Numbered from the stretch's first letter, positions 19,474 to 27,695 are shown. The stretch is DNA of 42,305 nt from Actinomycetes bacterium (GCA_024639225.1 JAHEIS010000005.1:1-42305), one strand, 5' to 3'. Notes: generated by a model not told the origin, from the sequence alone. Translations and numbers: made by a program.

Positions 19474-19893
19474 CTACTCACCCCAGAGCGTCAGCGTCAG
19501 CCGTCGGGAACCCGCGCGGTCGCGATGCTCACCCAGATGGATGCCCTGCCAGGTGCCGACGTCGAGGCGCCCATTGGCCACGGGCACCGAGACCGCGTGG
19601 CCGAACAGACCACTCTTGACGTGAGCGGGCATGTCGTCGGGACCCTCTGACGTGTGTGTCCATGCCGGGAAGGACTCCGGGACCGCCGCATCGGCCCAGG
19701 ACTCCATGTCCGCTCGTACGCCAGGGCTGGCGTTCTCGTTGAGTGACAGCGAAGCCGACGTGTGGCGGATGAACACGTGGAGCAGACCGACGCGCACGCC
19801 GGACAGCTCCGGGAGAGCCGCGACGACCTCGCCCGTGATCAGATGAAAGCCCCGGGACCGCGGGTCCAGCGCAATCTCGCGCCGGACCCACAT
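19474..19893 (-). CDS. YjbQ/UPF0047 family protein (139 aa)
   Basis: The conserved core of this family is plain: FIRHTSASLSLNEN, GPDDMPAHVKSGLFG and WQGIHLGEHRD. Homologues include E. coli YjbQ, described as having weak thiamine-phosphate synthase activity; the true role is unsettled. Conserved His residues suggest metal binding. Its ATG overlaps the stop of the small membrane protein gene as TGATG, and the lysE gene follows, so the three probably share a transcript. Confidence 0.93.
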   Translation of the reverse strand: MWVRREIALDPRSRGFHLITGEVVAALPELSGVRVGLLHVFIRHTSASLSLNENASPGVRADMESWADAAVPESFPAWTHTSEGPDDMPAHVKSGLFGHAVSVPVANGRLDVGTWQGIHLGEHRDRAGSRRLTLTLWGE

Positions 19894-20006
19894 CAGGGCC
19901 CGAGTGGCGCGGCGGCGCCGGACAGTTCGAGGGCGAGCAGAATGGCCAGCAGGACGCCGGCCAGCGCGTACCAGTGCCAGGCAGGTCGGGGCGTCTGACT
20001 CTTCAC
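19893..20006 (-). CDS. Tiny single-pass membrane protein (37 aa)
   Basis: A short basic N-terminus and one hydrophobic helix (WYALAGVLLAILLALEL) are all that is present. I chose the GTG at 20006 because TAACAT lies seven bases upstream, as in leaderless actinobacterial genes. An ATG at 20048 (51 aa) with GGAGG ten bases upstream is the alternative. Overlap with yjbQ supports that it is translated. No function is suggested by the sequence. Confidence 0.5.
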   Translation of the reverse strand: MKSQTPRPAWHWYALAGVLLAILLALELSGAAAPLGP

Positions 20007-20013
20007 CCGAGGA

Positions 20014-20019
20014 ATGTTA
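20014..20019 (-). promoter_or_regulatory. Candidate -10 for the small protein-yjbQ-lysE unit
   Basis: TAACAT on the minus strand lies seven bases before a GTG, leaderless spacing. It faces the divergent -10 at 20043-20048. Confidence 0.45.
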
Positions 20020-20042
20020 CGCGCGGCCGGCTCCGGCGTCGC

Positions 20043-20048
20043 TAGCAT
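20043..20048 (+). promoter_or_regulatory. Candidate -10 for the PPOX-family gene
   Basis: TAGCAT sits about 55 bases upstream of the ATG at 20104, which has its own ribosome site. No clear -35 is seen. Confidence 0.35.
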
Positions 20049-20103
20049 CCGCTTGACGCCTCCTTCGCGAGAGCGCCCCGCGCAACACGACCACTGGAGA
20101 CCG

Positions 20104-20544
20104 ATGCCACCTGCACCCGTTCCGCCCGAGGTGTCGGCGTTCCTCGAGCAGGTGAACAACACCGTGATCGCGACGCTGCGGCCGGACGGCTCTCCGCACA
20201 CGACGGCGACCTGGTACCTCTGGGACGGCGATCGCATCCTCGTGAACATGGACGACGTGCGTCCCCGTCTGGGCTGGATGCGGCGCGACGGCCGGGTGGC
20301 GATGACGATGATCGACCCCGAAACCTTCTATCGGCACGTCAGCATCATGGGACGGGTCGTCGAGATCTACGAGGACGAGGATCGCGTGGACATCGACCGG
20401 CTCGCCCGGCGCTACACCGGCAAGCCCTACCCGAGGCGGAAGCTTCCGCGCGTGAGCGTCTGGATCGAGATCGATCGCTGGCACGGATGGGACCGCGATC
20501 CCCGAGAGAAGGCGAAACCTGACCGATCGAGGCTTCCGGTATGA
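20104..20544 (+). CDS. Pyridoxamine 5'-phosphate oxidase-fold protein (146 aa)
   Basis: A split-barrel flavin or F420-binding protein. The pattern VIATLRPDGSPHTTATWYLWDGDRI is that of actinobacterial Rv1155-like PPOX proteins, many of which bind F420 rather than FMN. MTMIDPETFYRHVSIMGRV and a C-terminal WIEIDRWHGW complete the fold. The ATG has GGAGA seven bases before it. The reaction and cofactor cannot be settled from sequence. The photolyase gene follows 39 bases later. Confidence 0.88.
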   Translation: MPPAPVPPEVSAFLEQVNNTVIATLRPDGSPHTTATWYLWDGDRILVNMDDVRPRLGWMRRDGRVAMTMIDPETFYRHVSIMGRVVEIYEDEDRVDIDRLARRYTGKPYPRRKLPRVSVWIEIDRWHGWDRDPREKAKPDRSRLPV

Positions 20545-20583
20545 ACGGGGCGCCAGCAGTCGACCGCGGCTCGCGGTAACGCT

Positions 20584-21981
20584 GTGACGCAGGTCATCTG
20601 GTTCCGCCGCGATCTCCGCCTGGCGGATCACCCGGCCCTGCACGAGGCCGCCGCGGCCGGTCCGGTGGCATGCGTCTTCGTGGTCGATCCGACGATTCTC
20701 GGTCGTCGCCACCACGACAGCCCCAACCGCCTCGCGTTCCTGTCCGCCGGTCTCCGAGCGCTGGACCGGGCCCTGCGCGAACGCGGCAGCGGGCTCGTCA
20801 TCCTCCACGGAGATCCCGCCGAGCGCCTCGCCCAGTTCGCCGGCGAGCACGGCGCCGAGCGGGTACGGGCACTCCGCGAGATCACCCCTCTCGGTCGCGA
20901 CCGAGACGAGCGCGTCCTCCGGGCCCTGACCGCGGCGGGAGTCGCGTTTGACCCCGAGCCCGGCGATCTCGTGGCCGAACCCGAGGACATACCCGGGTCT
21001 GCCGACGAGGGGTACCAGGTGTTCACACCGTTCAGCAAAGCCTGGTTCGAGGTGCCGCTGCCGGACCACCTCCCCGCGCCGGAGCGGATCGATGGGCCGG
21101 CGCTGCCGGAACTCGACCTCGGGGACCTGCCCCGCGACGAGCCACTCCTCCCTGCCGGACCCGACGCCGCCCGGCAGCGACTGGTCGCGTTCATCGCCGA
21201 CGGCCACGCCGACGCCTACGGAGACGCCCGGAACGATCTGTCCGGCGATGCGACGTCGGTCCTGTCCCCCTACCTGCGCTTCGGCATGACCACCGCCGCC
21301 GCGATCGGACGCGCCCTCGGTCTGCCCGGGAAGATCTCCACGGGCCGCATGTCCTTCTGGCGCCAGGTCGCCTGGCGGGAGTTCGCTCACCACCTGATGG
21401 CGCGACGGCCGATCGTCGCGACGGCGGCCATGCGGCCGGAGCTGCGAGACATTTCCTGGGAGAACGATGAGGCCGGATACGAGGCCTGGTGCGCCGGTCG
21501 CACCGGGTACCCGCTGGTCGACGCGGGCATGCGACAGCTCGTCGAGTCCGGCTGGATGCACAACCGGGCCCGGATGGTCGTGGCCTCGTTCCTGGTCAAG
21601 GATCTGCTGATCGACTGGCGCCGAGGCGAGAGCTTCTTCATGCGTCACCTGATCGACGGCGACCCCGGGGCGAACAACTTCGGCTGGCAGTGGACCGCCG
21701 GCACGGGCGCCGACGCCGCCCCCTACTTCCGCGTCTTCAATCCCATCCGTCAGTCCGAACGCTTCGATCCGGATGGCGACTACATCCGGCGCTGGGTGCC
21801 CGAACTGGCCGGCGTGACCGGTAAGAAGATCCATCAGCCCTGGACCCTCGACGCCGACGAGCAGGCCGCGGCGGGATGCGCGATCGGCACCGACTACCCC
21901 GAGCCGATCGTGGACCACGCGATGGCCCGCGAGCGCGCGCTGGCGCGCTACGCCGAGGCGAAGGACGCCGCCGGGCGCTGA
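20584..21981 (+). CDS. phr: Deoxyribodipyrimidine photolyase (465 aa)
   Basis: A flavoprotein that repairs UV pyrimidine dimers using light. The N-terminal WFRRDLRLADHPAL, the FAD-binding WREFAHHLM, GYPLVDAGMRQL, WMHNRARM and GDPGANNFGWQW, and NPIRQSERFDPDGDYIRRWVPEL are all class I photolyase motifs. Length is as expected. The N-terminal alpha/beta domain would bind an antenna such as deazaflavin or folate. The start GTG has no ribosome site. It sits next to the PPOX gene, and with the uracil-DNA glycosylase forms a DNA-repair component of this window. Confidence 0.96.
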   Translation: MTQVIWFRRDLRLADHPALHEAAAAGPVACVFVVDPTILGRRHHDSPNRLAFLSAGLRALDRALRERGSGLVILHGDPAERLAQFAGEHGAERVRALREITPLGRDRDERVLRALTAAGVAFDPEPGDLVAEPEDIPGSADEGYQVFTPFSKAWFEVPLPDHLPAPERIDGPALPELDLGDLPRDEPLLPAGPDAARQRLVAFIADGHADAYGDARNDLSGDATSVLSPYLRFGMTTAAAIGRALGLPGKISTGRMSFWRQVAWREFAHHLMARRPIVATAAMRPELRDISWENDEAGYEAWCAGRTGYPLVDAGMRQLVESGWMHNRARMVVASFLVKDLLIDWRRGESFFMRHLIDGDPGANNFGWQWTAGTGADAAPYFRVFNPIRQSERFDPDGDYIRRWVPELAGVTGKKIHQPWTLDADEQAAAGCAIGTDYPEPIVDHAMARERALARYAEAKDAAGR

Positions 21982-21983
21982 CT

Positions 21984-22005
21984 CCCGTCAGCCGGACGGG
22001 TTTCT
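21984..22005 (+). terminator. Intrinsic terminator after the photolyase gene
   Basis: CCCGTC-AGCCG-GACGGG forms a six-base-pair GC stem followed by TTTCT, starting three bases after the photolyase stop, at the end of the convergent lipoprotein gene. Confidence 0.6.
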
Positions 22006-22286
22006 CAGTGGTTGAGTTTCGTCGAGCAACGCTGCCAGCACTCGACGAGCTCCGCCGTCTCGCTCGCTGAGGCCCGACTGCCCGCGGCCGCCGGGGCAAC
22101 CGGGTGGTCCACTTCGCACTGGCGGATGCACATCGCGATCGCGCTCCCACTCGGAGCCGATGGCATCGTCTCGTCCCCCCCTGGGCCGGTCGTCTCGCCG
22201 CCATCCGCGCAGCCGGCAGCCGCGACCAGCGCAACGAACAGGATGAGCAGGCACCCGCGCCCGGCACCCGCGCCCGGTCGGGGCAT
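22005..22286 (-). CDS. Small lipoprotein with two CxxxC motifs (93 aa)
   Basis: The N-terminus is a lipoprotein signal: Arg, a hydrophobic core, then VAAAGC with lipobox Cys26. After a Gly/Thr-rich linker the mature part contains two CxxxC motifs, C53-C57 (CIRQC) and C83-C87 (CWQRC), 25 residues apart. I do not recognise the family. It converges on the photolyase gene and lies 34 bases after the nirS fragment on the same strand. The lack of a longer intact alternative and the clear lipobox support it. Confidence 0.68.
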   Translation of the reverse strand: MPRPGAGAGRGCLLILFVALVAAAGCADGGETTGPGGDETMPSAPSGSAIAMCIRQCEVDHPVAPAAAGSRASASETAELVECWQRCSTKLNH

Positions 22287-22320
22287 GCCGACGTGGTGAG
22301 TCGGCAGCCCCGTCGCCTCC

Positions 22321-23127
22321 CTAGTAAACGTCCTTGGCGGTGTTGTTGACGTTGAACTTGCCCGTCGGGGTCTCGAGGCCCGTGACGCGCCCCACCTCCT
22401 CGAAGGTCTTGTCGTCGTAGATGACGACCTCTCCGTCCTTGTCCCAGTTGGAGATCCAGAGCTGGGTCCCCTGCTTGTTGTACTCGAAGTGGGTTGCTCG
22501 CCCGTGGTCACTGATCGGGAAGCACTTCTCGAGCTTTGCCTCGGCTTTCGAGTAGGCGCAGATCGTCCGCGAGGCCTCGGGGTCGGTGCTCACGGTCGCG
22601 TCGGTCCACACCCAGGGTGATTTCGGGTGCGTCTTGACGAACAGCGTGCCCGCCGACGGCAACTCGACCTCGCGCACGACCTTCCAGGCGTGCTCGGGCC
22701 TGTTCACCGGGTCGGAGCCGTAGATGGTCAGCTTCCCCTCACCGATGTGGGTCGTCGCCATCACGTGGCCGAACTCCGGGTCCTCCCAGTTCGCGCCGCG
22801 CCCCGGATGAGGCTTGATGCCCGTGTCGATCCGGGCAACTCGCTTGCCCTCCTTCACGTCCACGATCACGATCTGGTTCCGGTCATTCGCGGCAATCGCG
22901 AAGTAGCGGCCGGTGTGATCGAAACCGCCGTCATGGAGGAAACGCTGAGCCTCGATCATCTTGGTGATCGGGAAGTCCTCGGCCGAGTAGTCCACGAGGG
23001 CGATGAAGCCCGACTCCTTGAGCGCGACGACCCACTGGGGGGCGTCCTGGCTGGCGACGATCGCCGCGACGCGGACCTCCGCCAGCTCCTCGCCGGTGTC
23101 ATACGTCTCGGTCGGGTACTTGGCGTT
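22321..23127 (-). pseudogene. nirS: 3' fragment of cytochrome cd1 nitrite reductase nirS
   Basis: About 268 codons match the C-terminal half of the NirS d1-heme domain: FLHDGGFDHTGRYFAIAANDRN, KPHPGRGANW, LFVKTHPKSPWVW and the conserved end TPTGKFNVNNTAKDVY before a normal stop. The protein family is about 560 residues; the cytochrome c domain and half of the d1 propeller are missing. Homology ends at about 23127, exactly where a plus-strand fragment begins, and no other frame upstream restores it. It is therefore truncated, not frameshifted. Even if expressed it would form only part of a propeller. Confidence 0.82.
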
Positions 23128-23349
23128 GTGAGCGCGACCCTCATCACGTGCGTCGCCGTCCAGAGCACCTGGCTGCTGCCCGAACTGAATGAGCGTGTTC
23201 AGACGGTGATCGACGGGGCGCCGCTGCGCGACTCGCCGGTGCATGCGGCCTACGCCGCGCTGGAAGGTCTGAAGTTCCTCGCCCTGGTGCTCCTCGCCGT
23301 CCGCCCCTTCGAACACGCCGATTCCGAGGAATCGCCCCTGCTCGACTGA
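23128..23349 (+). pseudogene. C-terminal fragment of a small membrane protein
   Basis: The 73 codons from 23128 encode WLLPELNERVQTVIDG, then SPVHAAYAALEGLKFLALVLLA and a charged tail. This is the usual C-terminal arrangement of four-helix DUF4149-like membrane proteins (LLPxLDxR, then a helix with LYVALEVLK). The first helices are missing. A GTG stands at the very edge, so a short protein could in theory be made, but the position at the end of the nirS homology argues for a break. The family name is tentative. Confidence 0.6.
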
Positions 23350-23374
23350 CCCGAGTCACCGGCAGCGGGAGCCG

Positions 23375-23533
23375 GTGGCTCGGTGGGGATACTTCAGCGT
23401 CGTGAAGCTCACCACCGTGGGGTACGGCGATCTCTCGCCGACGACCGACACCTCGAAGCTGTTCACCGTGGTGTATCTCGCGATCGGTGTGTCGTTGCTC
23501 GGCGCGACGTTCAACGAGATCCTTAAGCGTCGT
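23375..23533 (+). pseudogene. Fragment of a potassium channel (pore and last helix)
   Basis: The frame reads YFSVVKLTTVGYGDLSP, the potassium-channel selectivity filter with TVGYGD, followed by TSKLFTVVYLAIGVSLLGATFNEILKRR, the last helix of Ion_trans_2-type channels. The first membrane helix is missing, and after NEILKRR the frame loses any resemblance. Both ends are thus damaged. Confidence 0.72.
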
Positions 23534-23690
23534 CGCCGAACACATCTGCCGCATCGGCTGGTGAGTTGTCCGAATCCGCCGAGTCGCCCAATGGACCAGC
23601 GGGTGTTTCATCGTCGTGGTCGCCGTCGGTTGCGGGCGCCTCACCCGATTCGACGTCGACCGCGTCGGCGATGGACAGGGCGAGGATCAA
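23523..23690 (-). CDS. Possible small acidic protein (55 aa) or fragment
   Basis: A TTG-initiated frame gives a short hydrophobic start (LILALSIADAV) then a strongly acidic Asp/Glu/Ala tail ending FGDDA before TAA. It is in the same frame as the OmpA-type gene just after that gene's TGA, and its end overlaps the potassium-channel fragment. Codon use is plausible, but there is no ribosome site and no family match. It may be a relic. Confidence 0.25.
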   Translation of the reverse strand: MILALSIADAVDVESGEAPATDGDHDDETPAGPLGDSADSDNSPADAADVFGDDA

Positions 23691-23702
23691 GAGGAGGACG
23701 CT

Positions 23703-26597
23703 TCAGCGCGGCAGATCCGCCGCGCTGAGCGAGCCGTCGCGGAAGTCCTCGCTGGTGAGGCCCTTCTCGAAGCGAGCGATCGCGAGGTTCAGACGCCGGA
23801 TGGCCGCCTGCGACACACGCTGGTTGATGATGAGCTGCTCCTGGGTCGCCTTCACCCTGCCGCTCGCGACGGCCGCGATCCTCAGTGCCGGCAGAACGAA
23901 ACCACCCTGAGCGGGAGCCTCACCGTCGCGCACGGCCGAGATGTTCGGAGCGAGGTCGTCATCGCTGAGGCCACCGTCGCGGATGGCCGCCCCGGTGAGT
24001 CCGGCATCGAGGACCTCGTCGAGGCGATTGACCCGCCGCACGGCGGCCTGGGAGATGCGCTGGTTGATGAGCAGCTGCTTCTTGGAGACCTCAAGGCGCG
24101 TGCGGCTCCGCTTGGGAGCCTTGACCACGAGGCGGGGCGGGGCGGTGGCGGCACCGGTGGGAAGCTCGGGATTGCCGGCGATCGCAACCGAGGGGCCGAA
24201 GTCCTGCGGCATGAGCGAGCCGTCACGGATGTCGCGCGAGCTGAGACCCGCGGTCAGGCGCTTCTCCAGCGCGTTCGCGCGGGCGATCGCCGCCTGCGAG
24301 ATGCGCTGGTTGATGAGCAGCTGACGGGCAGTGAGACGGATCCGCGTGTCACTCCGGTCGATACGCAGCTCGACCCGGCGGTTGCGCTGGCGCCCCAGGG
24401 GCGTCGCGTTGGAGTGCAGCGGTCGTGTCTCGCCGTAGCCGATCGCCGTCAACAGACCCCGCGGGACCTTGCCCTTCCTGATCAGGAAGTCGCGCACGGC
24501 CCGTGCCCGCTCGGTGGACAGCCGCTGGTTGAACTCGAACGAGCCGGAGCTGTCGCTGTGGCCACCGACCTCGGTGCGGCGGCCGACGCGCTTGACGAGC
24601 GCCGAGAGCCGGAGCAGGTACGGCCGGCTCTCGGGCCGGAGCGTGCTCGAGCCGACATCGAAGACCACTCTCGACGGGACCGAGAAGTTGACCGGCGGCG
24701 GAGTGGCGACGAGGCGCCCGCCGCGCGTGCGGCGCACAACGACGGTGCCAGCCGTGACCGTGGAGGTGCGGCCGTCGGTGGTCGTGACCGTGACGGACGG
24801 CCGGTAGGTGCCGGGCTCGCTGTAGGCCCGGGTCGGGGCGACCGCGCTCGATGTCGACCCGTCGCCGAATCGCCACAGAATCGCGGCGATCCCGGTCAGC
24901 CCGACGGCGTTCGCCCGGTTGTCACCCGGGGCTCCGGCTCCGGTCGCGGGGTCGAGCGCGATCGTCGCGTCGAACGTGATGCTCGCGTCCGCACCCGGCA
25001 GCAGGACGGGGTTCCCGATCGGCGGAGCCACCGGCTCTTCGGCAACGATCAGGGGTGCCTCGACCTGGCCCATCACGGTGCGCACGACGATGCTCGTCGG
25101 ACCTTCCGGCAGGTCGGGAACCCGGATGTCGATACGGGAGTCGCCCCACTCGCCGGCCAGCTCGGCGGGGACGCCGCCGACCAGAACCTCGGCATCGCCC
25201 TGGAGGCGGCCGAAGTGGGCGCCGACGATGCTCACGACCTCACCGGGAACGATGCCGTCGTCGTCGACCTGGTTGATGACGGGTGGCTCGAGCGGAACGG
25301 CGGGAACCACGGGCTCGGGTGCCAGCTGCACGACAAGGGTCTTCGCCGCGCTCACGCCACCCTTGCCGGCCGGGTTGACGACCCGCACGGCGATGGCGCC
25401 GGGTGCGGTGAGCTGGGCCGGGCCGATGATCGTCGTGAGCGTCCCGGCATTCGCGGCGCTCGTCGGGACGGCGATGCCGTCCAACTGGATGGTGGCCCCG
25501 GGCTCGAATCCGACGCCGGTCACGGCGAGCCGGTAGCTGAAGCCGTCGATCTGAACGGTCCCCGGGGTCAGCGACAGGATCTCCGGGCGGGCAATCACCA
25601 GGAAGGTCCGCGAGCCGGTGGCGCCGCCCGCCGAGCCGACGACGGTGACCGCCTCTGGTCCGGCCTTGGCCAGAGCGGCGGCCGGTAGGCGGGCGATGAG
25701 CGTCGACGCGTTGACGAACGTCGTCGAGCGGAGGATCCCGTCGAAACGGACGCGGCTCGAGGCATCGAAGCCGGACCCCTTCACGGTCAGGTCGAGCGCA
25801 CCGGAGCCCGCGGCGACCGATGTCGGCGCGAGACCGGTCAACGTCGGCGCCGACGGAGCCGGCTTCTTCGACGTGACGCGCAGGTTGATGCCGTTGCTGA
25901 TCCCGCCCAGCTTCGGAGCGTTTCTGACGCGGACACGCACGCGCCCCGCCACGTCGATGTCCTCGGGGCCCAGCTGCGCGCGGAGCCGAGTGGGACTGAC
26001 GAACGTCGTCGGGCGGGAGGCCCTGGCGAGCTCGACGGTGCTCGAGGCGTTGAAGCCGGTGCCCGTTATGACCAGACGGGGGGGCTTGCTGCCGACGCGC
26101 ACCTTGGCCGGCGTGATGGCGCTGATGACGGGGATCGGCGCGGGCGTCAGAGTGAAGGTGGCCGACTCGCTCACCGGCGTGCACGCTCCGTCAGCGAAGC
26201 AGTTGGCCGCGACGACCGACCGGGGGCCGGGCTTGCCGTCGAGGCGACGGGCCTTCACGGTCGCCGTGAACGTCGTGAGCTCGCCGGTGATCGCCTTGCT
26301 CGCGGTGAGGGCCCTACCGTTCCAGAGCAGCGCGAAGGACGTCACGCCCTGGTTGATCTGATCGTCGACGGGCGGTAGTTCCGCCGTCTTCACGCGCAGG
26401 GTCAGCGAGAGGCTCGGGCTGCCCGCGGGCGCGGACGCGGGCGTGAGCGCCTCCACGGGCGCGGCGGCCCGGCTGGGCGCGGCCGCGAGGATCAGCGAAA
26501 CGGCGGTGACCAGCGCGAGAGCAGCGAGGATCCGAGCGATGGAAAGAGCGCTCGGCGGGACGATCCCACGAGCCATGGGAGCGACAAGAATCTGCAT
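23703..26597 (-). CDS. Secreted TIG/PKD/OmpA protein with C-terminal repeats (964 aa)
   Basis: A signal peptide (to about residue 45) is followed by four IPT/TIG-like domains (about 155-240, 250-335, 338-425, 438-520; each begins with P-x-I/L-x-x-x-x-P and contains a GxGF-type turn), a PKD domain (about 565-622, WRFGDGSTSS) and an OmpA-like peptidoglycan-binding domain (about 640-746; GGHSDSSG, NQRLSTERARAV, YGETRPLHSN, RRVEL). Three copies of an unrecognised repeat fill residues 753-964. It probably sits at the cell wall, held by the OmpA domain. The start ATG has no ribosome site; an ATG seven codons later is possible. Upstream is a CCAGTACTGG palindrome (26647-26656) that might be an operator. 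Confidence 0.9.
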   Translation of the reverse strand: MQILVAPMARGIVPPSALSIARILAALALVTAVSLILAAAPSRAAAPVEALTPASAPAGSPSLSLTLRVKTAELPPVDDQINQGVTSFALLWNGRALTASKAITGELTTFTATVKARRLDGKPGPRSVVAANCFADGACTPVSESATFTLTPAPIPVISAITPAKVRVGSKPPRLVITGTGFNASSTVELARASRPTTFVSPTRLRAQLGPEDIDVAGRVRVRVRNAPKLGGISNGINLRVTSKKPAPSAPTLTGLAPTSVAAGSGALDLTVKGSGFDASSRVRFDGILRSTTFVNASTLIARLPAAALAKAGPEAVTVVGSAGGATGSRTFLVIARPEILSLTPGTVQIDGFSYRLAVTGVGFEPGATIQLDGIAVPTSAANAGTLTTIIGPAQLTAPGAIAVRVVNPAGKGGVSAAKTLVVQLAPEPVVPAVPLEPPVINQVDDDGIVPGEVVSIVGAHFGRLQGDAEVLVGGVPAELAGEWGDSRIDIRVPDLPEGPTSIVVRTVMGQVEAPLIVAEEPVAPPIGNPVLLPGADASITFDATIALDPATGAGAPGDNRANAVGLTGIAAILWRFGDGSTSSAVAPTRAYSEPGTYRPSVTVTTTDGRTSTVTAGTVVVRRTRGGRLVATPPPVNFSVPSRVVFDVGSSTLRPESRPYLLRLSALVKRVGRRTEVGGHSDSSGSFEFNQRLSTERARAVRDFLIRKGKVPRGLLTAIGYGETRPLHSNATPLGRQRNRRVELRIDRSDTRIRLTARQLLINQRISQAAIARANALEKRLTAGLSSRDIRDGSLMPQDFGPSVAIAGNPELPTGAATAPPRLVVKAPKRSRTRLEVSKKQLLINQRISQAAVRRVNRLDEVLDAGLTGAAIRDGGLSDDDLAPNISAVRDGEAPAQGGFVLPALRIAAVASGRVKATQEQLIINQRVSQAAIRRLNLAIARFEKGLTSEDFRDGSLSAADLPR
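23706..24341 (-). repeat. Three protein-level repeats (NQRxSQAA) of about 80 residues
   Basis: Units begin near residues 753, 833 and 913 of the OmpA-type protein. Each has the core Q-L-(L/I)-I-N-Q-R-(I/V)-S-Q-A-A, then a helix, G-L-(T/S) and (I/F)-R-D-G-(S/G)-L-x-x-x-D. The core Gln positions are 759, 841 and 921. Confidence 0.85.
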
Positions 26598-26675
26598 GTT
26601 TTGGTGACTATCAGGACTCGGATGGGGGGCGCCTCTCCCCAGAAGTCCAGTACTGGCCGACCGGGGACCAGATCT

Positions 26676-26690
26676 GCGCGCTCAGCGCGC
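26676..26690 (-). terminator. Small hairpin after the FAD oxidoreductase gene
   Basis: GCGCGC-TCA-GCGCGC lies three bases after the stop on the minus strand. There is no U-run, so termination is uncertain. Confidence 0.3.
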
Positions 26691-26693
26691 GAA

Positions 26694-27695
26694 TCAGGAG
26701 CCTGCGAAGGCGGCCAACAGGCCGTTCGCGGCGGCGATTCCCGAGGCGTAGACGGCCTCGGCACCGTCGGCAGTCGTGGCGTCGCCGCACACCATGAGCC
26801 GGCTGCCCGGGGGGTTCAGCGCGGCGAAGTCCCGGGTGCCCTCGGGCCGGGCAAAGCGCCACCGCTTGACCTGGACCCACTCGGGCTCACGGGCCGACTC
26901 ACCGATGATCTCCTCGATCTCGGGAAGGGCGACCTCGAGCACGGTGTCCTCGCTGACGTCGTAGAGGTCGCGGCTGATCCGGGGAGACAGGTGGGCGACC
27001 ACCGGAACGATCCCGTCGACGGCCTCACGACCCTTGGCCGTCTCGACCCCGACCCAGGACAGCGCATCGTCGGGTCCCCCGCGAACGCCGAACCAGGGAG
27101 GCCGGGCGGGAAGATCAACTCCGAGGGCGACGACGAGCGCCGGCGCATAGCTCACGTCGCCCAAGAGCGTCGCGGCAGCCTGACCGTCAGGGTGGGTCGC
27201 CAGCAACTCCGCGGCCTGGGGCGCCGGAGCGGACACCACGACCGCGTCGAATACTCCGCGGCCGTTGCCTTGCTCGTCCCCGAGCTCGATTCCGCCCGAG
27301 GCGGGTCGCATGATGGCGATGCGCGCCGAGAGCACCGGCGAGATCCCCGCGTCGGAGAGGATCATCTTCGCCAGCGTCGTCAGGCCGGGCCGGTAGGCGA
27401 CGGGTGGCGCTCCTGAGTCACATGTGACCCCTTCCCCCCGGCCGCCCACCGGGAGACTGATCTCCACCAGAGCCTGCGACGGCAGCGAGCGCACCCGCTC
27501 CGAAAGAGCCCCCCCGTCGAGCCAGAGCGCCGGCAGGCCGTGATCGATGACGGTGTCACCGACCCGCCGGGACGCCATGCGGCCTCCGACTCCGCGGCTC
27601 TTCTCGAAGACGGTCACGGTGTGGTCCGCCCGCACCAGTCGACGGGCTGCCCCCATACCCGACAGTCCGGCTCCGATGACCGCGATGTGCGCCAC
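26694..27695 (-). CDS. FAD-dependent oxidoreductase, renalase/amine-oxidase-like (333 aa)
   Basis: The N-terminal dinucleotide-binding motif IAVIGAGLSGMGAARRL and FEKSRGVGGRMASRR match the renalase-like branch of the flavin amine oxidase family; the C-terminal MVCGDATTADGAEAVYASGIAAANGL closes the FAD site. The substrate is unknown. The GTG start directly follows the MMPL stop (TGAGTG), so it is co-transcribed with the transporter. It is likely cytoplasmic. Confidence 0.88.
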   Translation of the reverse strand: MAHIAVIGAGLSGMGAARRLVRADHTVTVFEKSRGVGGRMASRRVGDTVIDHGLPALWLDGGALSERVRSLPSQALVEISLPVGGRGEGVTCDSGAPPVAYRPGLTTLAKMILSDAGISPVLSARIAIMRPASGGIELGDEQGNGRGVFDAVVVSAPAPQAAELLATHPDGQAAATLLGDVSYAPALVVALGVDLPARPPWFGVRGGPDDALSWVGVETAKGREAVDGIVPVVAHLSPRISRDLYDVSEDTVLEVALPEIEEIIGESAREPEWVQVKRWRFARPEGTRDFAALNPPGSRLMVCGDATTADGAEAVYASGIAAANGLLAAFAGS

